Notes: generated from the letters alone by a model not told the origin. A DNA stretch of 64,000 nucleotides from Cynocephalus volans (GCF_027409185.1 NC_084469.1:35082293-35146292), one strand, 5' to 3'; shown: positions 12,438-23,350, counted from the first letter of the stretch. Numbers and translations are program-made.

Positions 12438-15400
12438 CCTATCAGGTACGTACTATTACAGATAGGAAACTGAAGCATAGAAAGAGTAAATAAGTATTCC
12501 AGAGCCAGAATTTGGGTTGTTGGGTCCCCAAATTTATTCTTTTACACTGTGGAAACTTCCTGCCTCCCAACATTTCCTTATACTCTTTTTTTTTTTTTTT
12601 ATGGATGATACAATATTGTCCTTTATTGACGTCTAGCTTTTTTAAAAAATTTTATTTTGTCGATATACGTTGTGTCTGATTATTGCTCCCCATCACCAAA
12701 ACCTCCCTCCCTCCTCCCTCCCCCCTCCCCCCACCGATGTCCCCTGTTTGCTTGTCGTATCAACTTCAAGTAATTGTGGTTGTTATATCTTCTCCCCCTC
12801 CCCCGTTTTTTTTTTTTTTTTGTGTGTGTGTGTATGTGTGTGTGAATTTATATATTAATTTTTAGCTCCCACCAATAAGTGAGAACATGTGGTATTTCTC
12901 TTTCTGTGCCTGACTTGTTTCACTTAATATAATTGTCTCAAGGTCCATCCATGTTGTTGCAAATGGCAGTATTTCATTCGTTTTTATAGCTGAGTAGTAT
13001 TCCATTGTGTAGATATACCACATTTTCCGTATCCACTCATCTGATGATGGACATTTGGGCTGGTTCCAACTCTTGGCTATTGTAAAGAGTGCTGCGATGA
13101 ACATTGGGGAACAGGTATACCTTCGACTTGATGATTTCCATTCCTCTGGGTATATTCCCAGCAGTGGGATAGCTGCGTCATATGGTAGACCTATCTGCAA
13201 TTGTTTGAGGAACCTCCATACCATTTTCCATAGAGGCTGCACCATTTTGCAGTCCCACCAACAATGTCCTTATACTCTTTTACTAATAACACAATTCCTG
13301 GACTCCCAGCCTCTTTCTCCTTCCTTCCCTTCCAACTCTATTGAAATTTTTTATCTCCAATATTACAAGGTCACCATCGAAGGCAATAATAACGATCCTT
13401 TAAAATCTTCTCATGTCACTATACCCTCCCTTACCCCCTGCTGAAACTATTTTAGTAGCTTTTCATTGCTCTTAGCTGAGATCAGAATCCTTTTGCTCAC
13501 CCTGTGAAAAGCACAGGGACCAGTATGTCGCAGGTACTCAACAAATAGACACTGTTTGCATGCATGCGTGCCTTTCATCATTTTTAATTCCTGACCACCT
13601 TGGGGCAGCTGACACAGTTGACTGTCCCTTTCGCTGGCTTCCCTGACACCCCACTCCTGTTTCTCCCTCTGTCTTTTGACACATCATTTATTACTCTGTG
13701 TTTCTTTCTCCTCTTCGCCTGTGGTCGTATCTCAAGACTTAGTTCTTGGCCTAAGAAGAAGTCCAACACTTCTCATCCTGCATTTCATACGCTTATGGAG
13801 AAACTGTCCTTTTCATGATTCCAACTCCAATCCCCATCTCTGGCTCTGGTACCAAATTCAGTTACAGGTCTGAATTGCCATCTGAATGCAAAGCATTTCT
13901 TCCTGGCACATCAGCACCATAAATGCCACAGCCTTAAAACAAGCCGTCAGCATCCCCACCATAGATTATCGCCTCATCCCGTTTTTGTTAATGGCAACAC
14001 TATTTTTTAAAAAATATGTTCAAAGTTGATATCTATTTACCTTTATTTTTTCTGCCAACAAAAGTATTCTGTGCTCCCCTTTAAAATGTCAAACAGTCCA
14101 GAAATCTGTCACCAGTGTAACATAATTTTTTTTTTTTTTTTTGCATTTTTTGAGAACCTTTTTTTGCCTTCTAAAAGAGGTATGTGCATTGGTACCTAGA
14201 GGGCCCTTTGTTACTTGAGCATCCTGTGATGGAGGATAATAAAAGTGGGAGGCAATGATGAATCTGAGGGGAAACCTAGGAGGAGGGAGAAAGGCATCAG
14301 AGAGGATGGCTGTGCAGTAGAGGGGCCCCAAAGTAGGGAGGCCCTCAGTCCTGGCTCAGCCCGGAGAGTTTTCTGTGAAATTCTGCTTGCTGGAGATGCA
14401 GGTCCTTCCTGCCATCAACCAAATGTTCAGCGAAAGTGGAAAGTGCAGGGTATGTGGGCTGGCCGGTTAGCCCACTTGGTTAGAGCACAGCACCATAACA
14501 CCAAGATCAAGTTCAGGGTATACTTGGTATAACTGGATTTCTTTTGGAAGGTGACAAAAAGGCCAAGATTTTTAAACATTTTATTTGGAAAAATTGTAAA
14601 CTTACAGTAAAGTTGTAAGAATAAGAATAGTACAAAGAACACCTACATGTTACCCAGATCCATCTATTGTTAACATTTTGGCCCATTTTCGGTGTTATTG
14701 ATCTGTTTCTCTCCCCCTCTCTCCCTGCACAGGTGCACACACACTTTTTATGAACCATCTGAGAGTACACTGCATATATCACGACCCTTTACCACTAAAT
14801 ACTTTAGTGTATTTTAGTGGAAAGGGTTCCATACTCAGAATAAGATGGTCTGTATAACTGTAGTGCAGTTGCCAACTTCAATAAATTTAACATTGATGGA
14901 ATATTTTTTATCTAATCTATTATCCACATCCCAATTTTGTCAAATAACCCAATAATTTCTTTCATAAAATTTTCCCCCAGCACAGGATCCATTCTAGGAT
15001 CAGGTATCGCAACTTTGTTGTCCTGTGAAAGAGGCCAGATTTGCATCAAGATATACAAAGGCAGCCCACATAGTTAAGATGACAGAGGTTCATCTGAGTT
15101 TTACTTCAAATAAAGAAGTCCCCATTATCAGTTCCTGGTTACCAGTTTGAAATATAGTCCTGGAGTACTCATATATTCCTGTATCACTTCCTGCTATCCG
15201 GTCTTTTTTAAAAAAATTAGATATTAGATATGAAAGAATATTCATAAAATATATGCAAGATATAAAGGATCATGATTCAATGAATACCTGTGTACCTATC
15301 ATCCTTTTAAGAAAGAACATTAGGGGGCCGGCCCGTGGCTCACTCGGGAAAGTGTGGTGCTGATAACACCAAGGCCGCGGGTTCGGATCCCATATAGGGA

Positions 15401-18400
15401 TGGCCGATTAGCTCACTGGGTGAGCGTGGTGCTGACAACACCAAATTAAGGGTTAAGATCCCCTTACTGGTCATCTTTTAAGAAAAAAAAAAAAAAAAGA
15501 AAGAACATTAGTATTTTCCTTGAAGTCCTGATGTGCCTCTTCCCAATCTCATCACCTTCCCTCCCCTCTCAGAAGCCACTATTCTGAACAGTGTGTTTGT
15601 CATTTTCTTTTCTGTGCAATTTTTTTTTTTTTTGATCGGTAAGGGGATTGCAACCCTTGGCACGGCGTGGTCCGCACCATGCTCAGCCAGTGAGCGCGCC
15701 GACCATCCCTATATAGGATCCGAACCCGCAGCCTCGGCACTACCAGCACCGCACTCTCCCGAGTGAGCCACGGGGCCGGCCCTTTTCTGTGCAATTTTAA
15801 CAAAAAAGTTTGTATCACTAATGAAACCATTCTGTATACATGTCTCTGCAACTTACTTTTCTCATTCAGTATTATGTGCTTGACATTCATTCACGCTGTT
15901 CATGTTTTGTAGTTCTTCATATATGCCAGGTCCTAATCCTTTGTCGGTTAGGTTTTTTCCAGGGTTGTCTTTTCTCTTTTATGTTATTTTTTGGGGAATA
16001 GAAATTTGTAAATTTAGCTATCTTTTTTTCCCCTGCTTTTTTTTTTTTTTTAATAGTTTGTGCTCCTATGTCTTGTTCAAGAAATCCTTGCCTACTCCCA
16101 TATTTGTCTTCCCCCCAAAAAGTTATAATTTGACTCCCACATTTAGGTTTTTAATCACGTGGAATTGATTTTTGTGAGTGTGGTATGTGGTAGAGGTTCA
16201 ATTTTACTTTTTTTCCACATGCATAACCAATTATCCCAGTATCACTGATTGAATAGTACACAATTACCCTTCTGATTTGTAATTCCTGCTCAGCCTTAAA
16301 TCATGTTTCCATATATGTATGGGTTTCTGGGCCCTTTATTCTGTTCATTGGTCAAGTTGTCTATCTTGGGGTTAATACTACAGTCTTATTTACCATATAG
16401 CTATATAATAATTCTTGACAATCATTAGGCAAATCCCCTTACCTTAGTATTCTTCAGGCTTTTCTTGGCCTTTTATTCTCCAACATAAATTTTAGAATTA
16501 GCTTGTCAAGTTCCACAAAAAAAAAAAAAAATTCTATTGATCAATTTGGGGAAAATTGACATCTTTAGGCCAATGAACCTCCCAGTGAGTACAGTATATC
16601 TCTCCATTTATTCTTGATCAATGTTTTGTTTTTTGGTTTTGGTGGCTGGCTGGTACGGGATCCAAACCGTTGACCTTGGTGTTGTAACACCGTACTCTAA
16701 CCAGCTCAGCTAACTGGCCATCCCATTTACTCTTTATGTCAAAAAAGTTTTGTAATTTTCTCCATAAAGATTTGTATATTTTAATTAGATTTATTCCTTG
16801 ATACCTTAAGTACCTATTTTGATGGTATTATAAATGGCATTTTAAAAAATCACATTTTATTTTTGTTACTGCTATCCACTATCCAGTATTCTCACTTCAA
16901 GTTTCTCACTACTCTGTCCTGTCCATCACAGACAAGTCTTCTTCAAATACCATTTCAGCATATCACTGTCCTATTCAAGATGGAGTGGCTCCATGAAGCC
17001 TGGTGAATCAGGCCCACATGGCTCAAACTACCATTCTTCTTACTACATTTCCATCTGTACATGGTCCTTCTTTTCCCACCTGAGCACTTGCACTTGACCT
17101 CAGCCAGGCTCATCCTCTCACTTATTCTCTCCTTTGTGCCTTTATTCCTTCAATTCCTTCCATCTCCAGGAAACCAAGACCCTCCTCTCAAGTCTAGTCA
17201 TATCCTTTCCATTTGTAAAATTAATCCAAATCCGAACTTGTTCACGAGGAGTGATAAATCCAACCATGTAGGTTGTTCCTTTGATAATACACTATGGCCT
17301 TTTAAATCTACACTGAACCTTTGCTCATAATTCTGTACATTTTTGTTAATTAGTGGTTGCATGTATATGTCTTCTTGTTGTTCATATCTTCTGGCACTCC
17401 CAAGTTTAGTTGGCTTATCCACCATTGACATCATTGATAAAATCAAAAGTGAGGGGACAAGAAGATAGGGCAGCCACTAGCCCATAACAGTGCCTGTGTA
17501 TGGATTCGATACAGAAAGGCACCTAGCCTTGTGAATAAGTACGTCTTGGCATGCAGTCAATGGCTAGATTTCAGCCTCCACTCAGCCGCAGTTGATTAGT
17601 CCACAGTTACCCTTCTGATCTGTAATTCCTACTCAGCCTCAAATCATGTTTCCATGTATGTATGGGTTTCTGGGCCCTTTAATCTGTTCATGTGCGTGAA
17701 CAACTTCTACAACTGTACATGGTAGTGCTAGTGACAGGACTGAGAATGAGGCAACCCCACCTGTGTACTTCATTGTCCCCAGGGCTTAAAGGCCAACATG
17801 ACACGTCTTTACCAACTGATGTCAGAACCACAGTTCTCCCGCTGCTCCAAACCTGCCAAATATAAGAAGCTGCTGTTTGCACTCTGCTTCTTCCATTCAA
17901 TATTACTTGAACGCAAAAAATTCCTGCAGCTTGGCTGGAACATTATCTATGGCTTCAATGACTCTGACTTTGAGGTTTGTGCTAACCAGGGGTCCCTCAT
18001 CCCAGCCCTCTCCTTACATTTCCTGCCCCATGGCTCCCTTATGGGAATATCCACTGACAGAAAGCCTGTGTTAAGGCCCCTGTGGAAGAGTTCCTGCCAT
18101 AACTGTGTGGGGCTGAGGGCTTGGTTTGGGACTACGCACAGGTTTCAGAGAACTTGCTGAGCCTCTATCTGGATGAGTACGAGGAGACACCCTGGGACGC
18201 ACTCAAGTACCTCATTGCGGGCGTCAACTATGGTGGACACGTCACAGATGACTGGGACCGGCGCCTGCTCACCACCTACATCAATGACTATTTCTGTGAC
18301 CAGTCTCTATCAACCCCCTCCTACCGGTGAGGGGGAGTTGGCACTGAGCAGGGCACCAGAGGACACAAACAGACCAGGTGGCAGGATTGCGAGTAGGGGA

Positions 18401-20710
18401 AGTGTTTGAGGAGAGAATAAGAGATGGAGACAAGACAGAGTTTGGGGAACTGGGGGGGGGGGGGGCAAGAGCAGGGTGTTGGATAAATGGGACAAGCATA
18501 GGGACTGAGGTCTTGGCCTGGCATTGAAACCTGAGTCCCCACAACGTGGTGATAATTATGCTGTGGTTCCCCAGGTTGTCAGTACTGGAGACTTATTTCA
18601 TCCCCAAGGATGGGAGCCTGGCCTCTTATAAGGAATACATCAGCTTATTGCCCAGCATGGACCCCCCTGAGGCCTTTGGCCAGCACCCCAATGCTGATGT
18701 GGCCTCCCAGATCACTGAGGCACGAACTCTCTTTGAGACTCTGCTTTCCCTGCAACCTCAGATTACACCCACCAGGGTTGGAGGCCAGAGCCGGGAAGAG
18801 AAGGTATCAAACAGACAGACACCTGGGGGAGGGCAAGTGGTGAGGAAGAGAGGGAGGGCTACACTCAGAGCTCCTGCCTCCTCAGGTCCTTGAGTTGGCC
18901 ACTGATGTGAAGCAGAAGATCCCTGAAATGATCGACTATGAGGGGACCCGAAAATTGCTGGCTCTCGACCCATCTCCTCTCAATGTGGTCCTTCTGCAGG
19001 AGATCCAGAGATACAACAAGCTGATGGAGACCATCCTGTAGATGAATAGGGCTCTGCCAAATGTGGGAGGGGGGAGGAGGGAGGGGAAAGGCCTTCACCA
19101 CCTAGCTAGGATGACTCTCCCAGGCCCGCACATCTCTAACACTCCACCTCATCCTGCCCAGGTTCTCACTGACAGACCTAGAGAAAGGCATCCAGGGCCT
19201 CATTGTAATGTCTACAAGCCTGGAAGAGATCTTCAATTGCATCTTTGATGCCCATGTTCCTCCACTCTGGGGAAAGGCAAGATTCCACCACTGTCGACCG
19301 TACTCCAACAATGAGCTCTCCTCTCACCCTTGTGCCCCCTGGTCTCCTGGCTCTAGGGAGGCATATAGCAAACTGCAGAGAGCCTGGGCTTCAAAGCTAG
19401 ATAGGTTCAAGGTTAAAATCTGGCTCTACTATTCACTGACTGACTTTGCACAACTTATTAATTTATAGACTTACTCAGAGCAAGTTACTAACCTCTCCAA
19501 GGATGTTTCAAAGATTCCCAGTACTGTGCATAACACTCCGTAGATGCTTCATTGATGGTACCTTATTGTCATTGTTATTAATGTTATTTTATACTTCTTT
19601 CCTGGAATTGGCTTTTGAAGAACTTTGCCCAACTGTTGTTGGGAACGGGGCTGATACCATGTAGTCTTCTGATATCTGCTCCAGGTGTTTAAAATAAGGA
19701 TTTGAATGCATGGCTAAATGAATGAATAAACATGCACTGTCCCCACCCTCCCCCAGGCATATCCCTCACAAAAGCCACTGGCTGCGTGGACCCGGGACTT
19801 GGCCATGCGTGTGGAACAGTTTGAGTTGTGGGCCAGCCGCGCCCGGCCTCCTGTGATCTTTTGGCTGTCTGGTTTCACCTTTCCCACTGGCTTCCTCACT
19901 GCTGTACTGCAGTCTTCAGCTCGCCAGAACAATGTGAGCAATATGCAGCGTGTGAAAGGGGATGGATGCTGGGGACATGTATTTGCTGTCCTCTTTGGGG
20001 TCCTCCCTTATTCTGATCTTCAACCCCCAGATTTCAGTGGACAGCCTCTCCTGGGAGTTTATCGTTTCTACTGTGGATGACAGCAACTTAGTGTATCCAC
20101 CCAAGGTGGGAGCCAGATGTGCTTGTGGCCCTGAGCAAAAGGATCTGGTGGAGGAGGGTGCTGGGAGCAAAAGTGGGAAATAAGTGGATGAGAAGGGAGG
20201 AAAGAGGTGGCAGGTCTGGTGTGCTGGCAACTGAGGATCTAGACTTCCTGCAGACCTCTCCCCATCTCTCCTCAGGATGGTGTCTGGGTTCGGGGCCTGT
20301 ACCTGGAGGGTGCTGGCTGGGACAGGAAGAACTCCTGCTTGGTGGAGGCAGAGCCCATGCAGCTTGTTTGCCTCATGCCCACGATCCACTTCCGGCCTGC
20401 AGAGAGCCGCAAGAAAAGCGCCAAGGGTGAAACAGCTCCCCCAGCCCTGCCTATCCCATCCCTAGTTTGGATCCTAACTCATCCTATGCCTCTGGAAGAG
20501 CAGGGCAGGAGAGGTGTGGGGAGAGTCTGACCTCTTTTCCTCTCCTTTCCCCCAGGCATGTACCCCTGCCCCTGCTATTACTATCCCAACCGGGCAGGAA
20601 GCTCAGACCGATCCTCCTTTGTCATTGGCATCGACCTCCGGACTGGCGCCATGCCGTCTGATCATTGGATCAAGAGGGGCGCTGCTCTACTCATGAGCCT
20701 GGACAACTGA
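4593..20710 (+). CDS. DNAH2: Dynein axonemal heavy chain 2, C-terminal 1184 residues (23 exons)
   Basis: Heavy chain of the inner-arm I1/f dynein of motile cilia and sperm flagella; it converts ATP hydrolysis into microtubule sliding. Coding exons: 4593-4757, 5284-5409, 5567-5715, 5786-5852, 5990-6140, 6391-6539, 6727-6860, 7030-7174, 7315-7514, 9025-9151, 10881-11067, 11254-11402, 11539-11722, 11948-12138, 17783-17974, 18142-18326, 18575-18803, 18886-19037, 19162-19276, 19757-19933, 20031-20105, 20276-20426, 20556-20710. They sum to 3555 nt and phases match at every junction. The first exon encodes the returning stalk/strut coiled coil ([20 protein letters not shown], then [14 protein letters not shown]). 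Exons 3-4 carry the AAA5 segment ([20 protein letters not shown]). Exons 13-14 carry AAA6 ([39 protein letters not shown]). The C-terminal domain ends LLMSLDN. There is no frameshift or premature stop. The 5' part of the gene (roughly 3240 residues by the human length) lies outside the window. Assignment to DNAH2 rests on remembered human sequence plus synteny with KDM6B. Confidence 0.96.
7741..7905. mobile_element. MER5A-like hAT-Charlie fossil
   Basis: Within the intron between exons 9 and 10. 'ctccaacgttaatgtacata', 'ggggatcttgctctaaaatg', 'cagattcagattcagt' and 'ggcctgagattctgcatttc' match what I remember of the MER5A non-autonomous DNA transposon, shared across eutherians. No coding capacity. 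Confidence 0.7.
7920..8790 (+). repeat. L2 LINE fragment
   Basis: Degenerate L2-like sequence: 'accaggccctcgcttgcctc', 'gccactgctttgctgacgct', then the L2 3' signature 'aggacagaggctgtggctta' and 'agcagagtgcctggcaagat'. It fills most of the 1.5-kb intron between exons 9 and 10. Confidence 0.6.
9401..9572 (-). repeat. CYN-like dimeric SINE (antisense)
   Basis: Poly-T at the left (9397-9408), then the reverse complement of the dimer, with the B-box complement ggatccgaacc in the 5' monomer. Flanks atgagtggaactttt (9386-9400) and atgagcggcactttt (9573-9587) are a slightly diverged target-site duplication, so the copy is not very recent. Confidence 0.9.
9590..10540 (+). repeat. L2 LINE fragment (firm from about 10050)
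   Basis: The 10050-10540 part carries L2 3'-end wording: 'tggctcaccctagggtcttt', 'cctcaagggcagagatatct' and 'gtgaacaataaatatttatt'. The 9590-10050 part is less certain. Intron between DNAH2 exons 10 and 11. Confidence 0.6.
12300..12535 (-). repeat. MIR element containing a (CA)n microsatellite
   Basis: 'atttcttgagttgttattat', 'gtgccgggcattgttctaag' and 'gataggaaactgaagcatag' are antisense MIR segments. A perfect (CA)19-20 tract at about 12394-12432 has expanded inside it, at the usual 'cctcacaacaaccct' position. It lies in the 5.6-kb intron between DNAH2 exons 14 and 15. Confidence 0.8.
12590..13266 (-). mobile_element. 5'-truncated LINE-1 (L1), 3' end
   Basis: On the minus strand about 390 nt are open and encode the end of L1 ORF2 ([20 protein letters not shown], then [20 protein letters not shown]). 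A polypurine 3' UTR (reverse of cctccctccctcctccctcc) and a poly(A) tail (poly-T at 12590) follow. A perfect 15-bp duplication, tccttatactctttt, lies at 12575-12589 and 13267-13281. This is a standard truncated retrotransposition; it cannot move itself. Confidence 0.93.
14458..14515 (+). repeat. CYN-like monomer fragment
   Basis: 'gctggccggttagcccactt' followed by 'ggttagagcacagcaccata' and 'acaccaagatcaagttcagg' is the 5' two-thirds of a tRNA-Ile-like monomer, without an A tail. Confidence 0.7.
14565..15619. repeat. Old L1 (L1M-type) 3' sequence, interrupted by SINEs
   Basis: 'ttggaaaaattgtaaactta', 'acctacatgttacccagatc', 'ttttggcccattttcggtgt' and 'gtatcactt' segments resemble ancient mammalian L1 3' regions. 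The copy is split by the SINE at 15324-15496 and continues to the SINE at 15620. Confidence 0.55.
15324..15496 (+). repeat. CYN-like dimeric SINE
   Basis: Complete dimer starting GGGGCCGGCCCGTGGCTCAC and ending in an A tail. A perfect 15-bp duplication, aagaaagaacattag, lies at 15309-15323 and 15497-15511. Confidence 0.93.
15620..15782 (-). repeat. CYN-like dimeric SINE (antisense)
   Basis: Poly-T on the left and gagtgagccacggggccggc on the right. The flanking cttttctgtgcaatttt occurs on both sides as the target-site duplication. Inserted into the same old L1 as the 15324 copy. Confidence 0.9.
15784..16620. repeat. Old L1-derived (L1M/HAL1-like) sequence
   Basis: 'tccttgcctactcccatatt', 'tttttttccacatgcataac', 'gggtttctgggccctttatt' and 'gaattagcttgtcaagttcc' match L1 portions known across eutherians. 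No reading frame. A part (16245-16350) is repeated at 17588-17690. Confidence 0.6.
16245..16350 (+). repeat. Direct repeat, copy 1 (partner 17588-17690)
   Basis: 'acaattacccttctgatttg', 'taattcctgctcagccttaa' and 'atcatgtttccatatatgta' recur about 1.34 kb downstream with roughly 90% identity by eye. See the entry at 17588. Confidence 0.8.
16640..16722 (-). repeat. CYN-like monomeric SINE (antisense)
   Basis: Antisense monomer: 'ggctggctggtacgggatcc', 'gttgaccttggtgttgtaac' and 'aaccagctcagctaactggc'. It lacks the second monomer, so it represents the older simple form. Confidence 0.8.
16870..17420 (+). repeat. L2 LINE fragment
   Basis: 'tatcactgtcctattcaaga', 'gcctggtgaatcaggcccac' and 'ctgagcacttgcacttgacc' have L2 character. 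In the intron between DNAH2 exons 14 and 15. Confidence 0.5.
17588..17690 (+). repeat. Direct repeat, copy 2, just upstream of a DNAH2 exon
   Basis: 'acagttacccttctgatctg', 'taattcctactcagcctcaa' and 'atcatgtttccatgtatgta' repeat 16245-16350. This copy ends about 90 bp before the DNAH2 exon at 17783. It is flanked by sequence unlike the flanks of copy 1, so it is a local duplication rather than a second L1. Confidence 0.8.
18452..18465 (+). repeat. G14 homopolymer
   Basis: Fourteen consecutive G in the DNAH2 intron between the exons ending 18326 and starting 18575. Expected to be length-variable; a tetraplex is possible. Confidence 0.95.
19277..19756 (+). other. DNAH2: GC-AG intron of DNAH2
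   Basis: Exon 19162-19276 must end ...GGGAAAG and the next must begin at GCATATCCC for the frame [12 protein letters not shown] to hold. The donor is therefore AAAG/GCAAGA, a GC donor with otherwise strong complementarity to U1, and the acceptor is ctcccccag. No GT donor nearby keeps the frame. A MIR (19375-19590) fills much of the intron. Confidence 0.9.
19375..19590 (+). repeat. MIR element
   Basis: 'gagcctgggcttcaaagcta', 'aatctggctctactattcac', 'ctcagagcaagttactaacc' and 'cactccgtagatgcttcatt' follow the sense order of a MIR. Entirely within the GC-AG intron. Confidence 0.75.
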
Positions 20711-20920
20711 GGAGGCCTCTTCCTCTTACCAGCGTGACAGAGGGTCGGGGACTCTAGGAGCTAAGGCTAATAATGCACCTCAGACTGAGGCTGGACCTCA
20801 CCCAGGCTTTGACCTTGGCTGAATTTGGCGTGATGGGGCCCTGGAGATACCTAGTTGTTCTAGCCATAAAGGTGGAGGAGTTGTATTGGAATACAGTACA
20901 GTAAAACACCCGTAACCACG
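20711..20920 (+). other. DNAH2: DNAH2 3' UTR (approximate)
   Basis: After the TGA at 20708-20710 there is no canonical AATAAA close by. Variant signals are CATAAA (20865-20870) and AATACA (about 20889-20894), the latter followed by a cac-rich stretch. The true cleavage site cannot be fixed from sequence. Confidence 0.45.
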
Positions 20921-20979
20921 AGCCCTGAGTTTCTCAGTAGAATGATGGGAGTTTGGGGAGGAAGGAAGCCCGGGCCTGA

Positions 20980-23350
20980 CAGTACGGGAGCTACTGGTGA
21001 GAGGCTACGGGAGGGGAAAGGCGCGGCCTTGCGAGGAAAGGAGGCGTGGCCTTGGAAGAACGTGCAGGACGGTGAGGCCTAAAGAGGGTGTGGCTAAATC
21101 TGGGGGCAGGACTTGAGCGAGTGGGGCGGGGCTTGCCTTAGAAAGGCGCGTGATCCAAATGGAATAGGGGTTTGTCTGGCAGGGATCGGGGATGAGTTCG
21201 GTACACTGCACCCCGCACCCCATAGCCCGCACCCGGCATCCTACCCGGCACCGGCGCTGAGGCGAGCGGGACCGGCAGGAGGCGGGGCGGAGCCGGAGAG
21301 AGGAACATCAGCGCGAGGAAGGGCGGGACCACGAGGAGGAGGCGGGGCAGGGGAGCGGGGGGTGCGGGTGTTTGTGTTGGAAAATCCAACTGCGCCACTG
21401 GGCGGAGCGGCCCCCCCAGCCCCGGCCTGGGAGAGGGGGGGCCGCTCGACCCTCTGGGAGACCTTGGGGAGCCTGAACACCTGGGATCCCCCCCCCCCCC
21501 GAACCAGGTAACAGGGAGCTGCGAGGGCGTCTGCAAAGAGGGAAAGGAAACCATTTCCGTGCAGGGGGGCGGGACGCCTGAATCGCAGGAGGGGTAGAGC
21601 TGGGGATGGACGTTTGGGTCTCGGGAAAGGCAATGGAGAAAAGATTGTGGCAGAGGACCTCCAGGTCCCCTAGAAGAGAGCCGGGCGGGGTGGGGGTGGG
21701 GGTGGGGGAAGAACTGGGAGGCAGACAAGTCTTGGGTTCCGGATGTCAAGAGGGGCCTTGGGCTGGGATTCCCCTTACCGACACTAGGGAGGGGTGCGGC
21801 GGTCCTCCACTGAAGGGCAGGACTGAAGGGCAGAGTTTGCAGAAAGGTCAAAGCGACGGCCCATTGAGGTCAGATGTCACCAGACAGGGGTGTGTCACTA
21901 GACAGCGGTGTGTCTCCGGCCCCGGCGCCACTTCAGGTCTCCCTCCAGTTCTTCGCACGGGTGAGGTGCCCTAACCTTCCTACTAGGAGCCCCGAGAGCC
22001 TCCCAGCGGTAGCCTTCGCCCCCTCCCACTCCGCCCAGCTCACCTCCCTTCGCCGAGCCTCTCACCCGCTTGCCTCCTCGTCCCTGGCCTTGCCCCCACT
22101 CTGCCATCCCCTGTTCCCTGGCCCTCGCCCGGTTCGGGTCCTTCTCGGTGCTGAACTTCCCAACGTAGCCACGAGATGGCGAGGATGAGACACACACCCA
22201 GAGCTGAGAGGGTGCGGGGGGAATGTGGCCGGGAAAGCAGCTGAAGCCCCCAGCCCGGCCGGAGGGAAAGGTGGGCAGAGGCCCTCGTTTGCCTTCCTGT
22301 CATCTGGGCCCCCTCACAGGAAATTGTGGGCGGGAGGGTGGAGGGCATAGGATAGAGAGGAGGCTGGGATAAATAGTGGGGAGGGGGGCACGCGGGTTGG
22401 TTACTAAGCAACGGAGATTCGCTTCCTGTCTGCTGCGGCTTGTGGCTGTGTGACTTGGGGTGGAGGTTGGAGACAGTGGTGGGTTTGGAGACTGGGGAAG
22501 GTCGAGGGCAGGACGCCTGGTTCCTGGGACAAGGAGAACTCTGGGAGGAAGGAGGGGAGGCAGCGACTGCGCCGCGACAGAAATGGACTCGGTGGTTGTC
22601 CGGAGGGAGGTGGGACTGAGGCGCGGGGCTCAGCTCGGCTCCACTTCCCTCCCGGGGGTAGCTTGCCCTGTTGCCAGAGTAACTGCAGAGCGAGATCGGG
22701 AGCTGGATTCCCGAACTCTCCTGTTCGCCCAATCCGGCCCAGTGAACGGCCCTGACATCAGGGCCCTGGCCGCCAATGGGGAAGGGGTACTGTAGAGCGA
22801 CAGGAAGAGGGAGAGGGGAGAGGAGGTGGAGGCAGGGAGGAGGTAGCTGCCCCCGCCCCGCACGTGCACTCCCACACGCTCGCGCCCACCCCCGCCCTCC
22901 GCCGCACGCGCCTCAGCACCCCTTTGCGCCTGCGCAGCGACTCGGGCGCGCCCCCCAGCCCCTAGCCTTGAATCTGGGTTTGTAAAGCTAGTCCGGGGCT
23001 GCGCTTCTCAGCCCCTCGGGACCCAGACGTCTGGGTCGGTCTGCGCGCTTTCGCGGGATCACGACGATTACTGTTCAGCCTCGCTTGGGAGGGCCGGCTA
23101 CCTGTTCCCCGCCTCCCCCCAGCTGGCGCCCCACGCTCCCAGGTGGGCTGGGCGGAGCTGTGGTTTCCGGGCCCATATGCTCAGCCGCTGCCTTCCCGGG
23201 CTCTGGCTTAGGCTGCTTCCCCAAGAGAAAGGCAGCGGGTAACAGCGCCCCTTCCCGAGGCTTCACCCGCCCGAGCCCAGCTGCTGTTTGTGGCGGGGGA
23301 GGGCGCGGCGGGGGAGCCCCGCACGGCCCAGGTGACTCTTCCCGGGCCCT
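20980..23350. promoter_or_regulatory. CpG-rich region between DNAH2 and KDM6B
   Basis: Dense CpG and GC boxes (ggggcgg types) from about 20980 to 23350. It includes an NRF1-type site TGCGCCTGCGCA (22925-22936), a CCAAT box near 22773, an X-box (22400-22412), C13 (21488-21500) and a G-tract array (21683-21708). A possible splice donor ACCAG/GTAACA falls at 21507. The likeliest role is a distal KDM6B promoter or first exon, or a promoter for an uncharacterised noncoding transcript. The long open frames here on both strands are typical of CpG islands and are not called as genes. Confidence 0.6.
22400..22412 (+). promoter_or_regulatory. RFX X-box-like site 1
   Basis: GTTACTAAGCAAC fits an RFX X-box: half sites GTTAC and GCAAC around a short spacer. 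It sits in the CpG-rich region. Confidence 0.5.

Noticed and set aside
12862-13245. Protein-like frame on the minus strand in a DNAH2 intron
   Set aside because: It is the C-terminal remnant of L1 ORF2 in a truncated element, not a host gene.
21138-21851. 237-residue open frame on the minus strand in the CpG-rich region
   Set aside because: Pro/Ser-rich translation typical of GC-rich noncoding DNA, overlapping other frames, with no recognisable domain, splice context or family.
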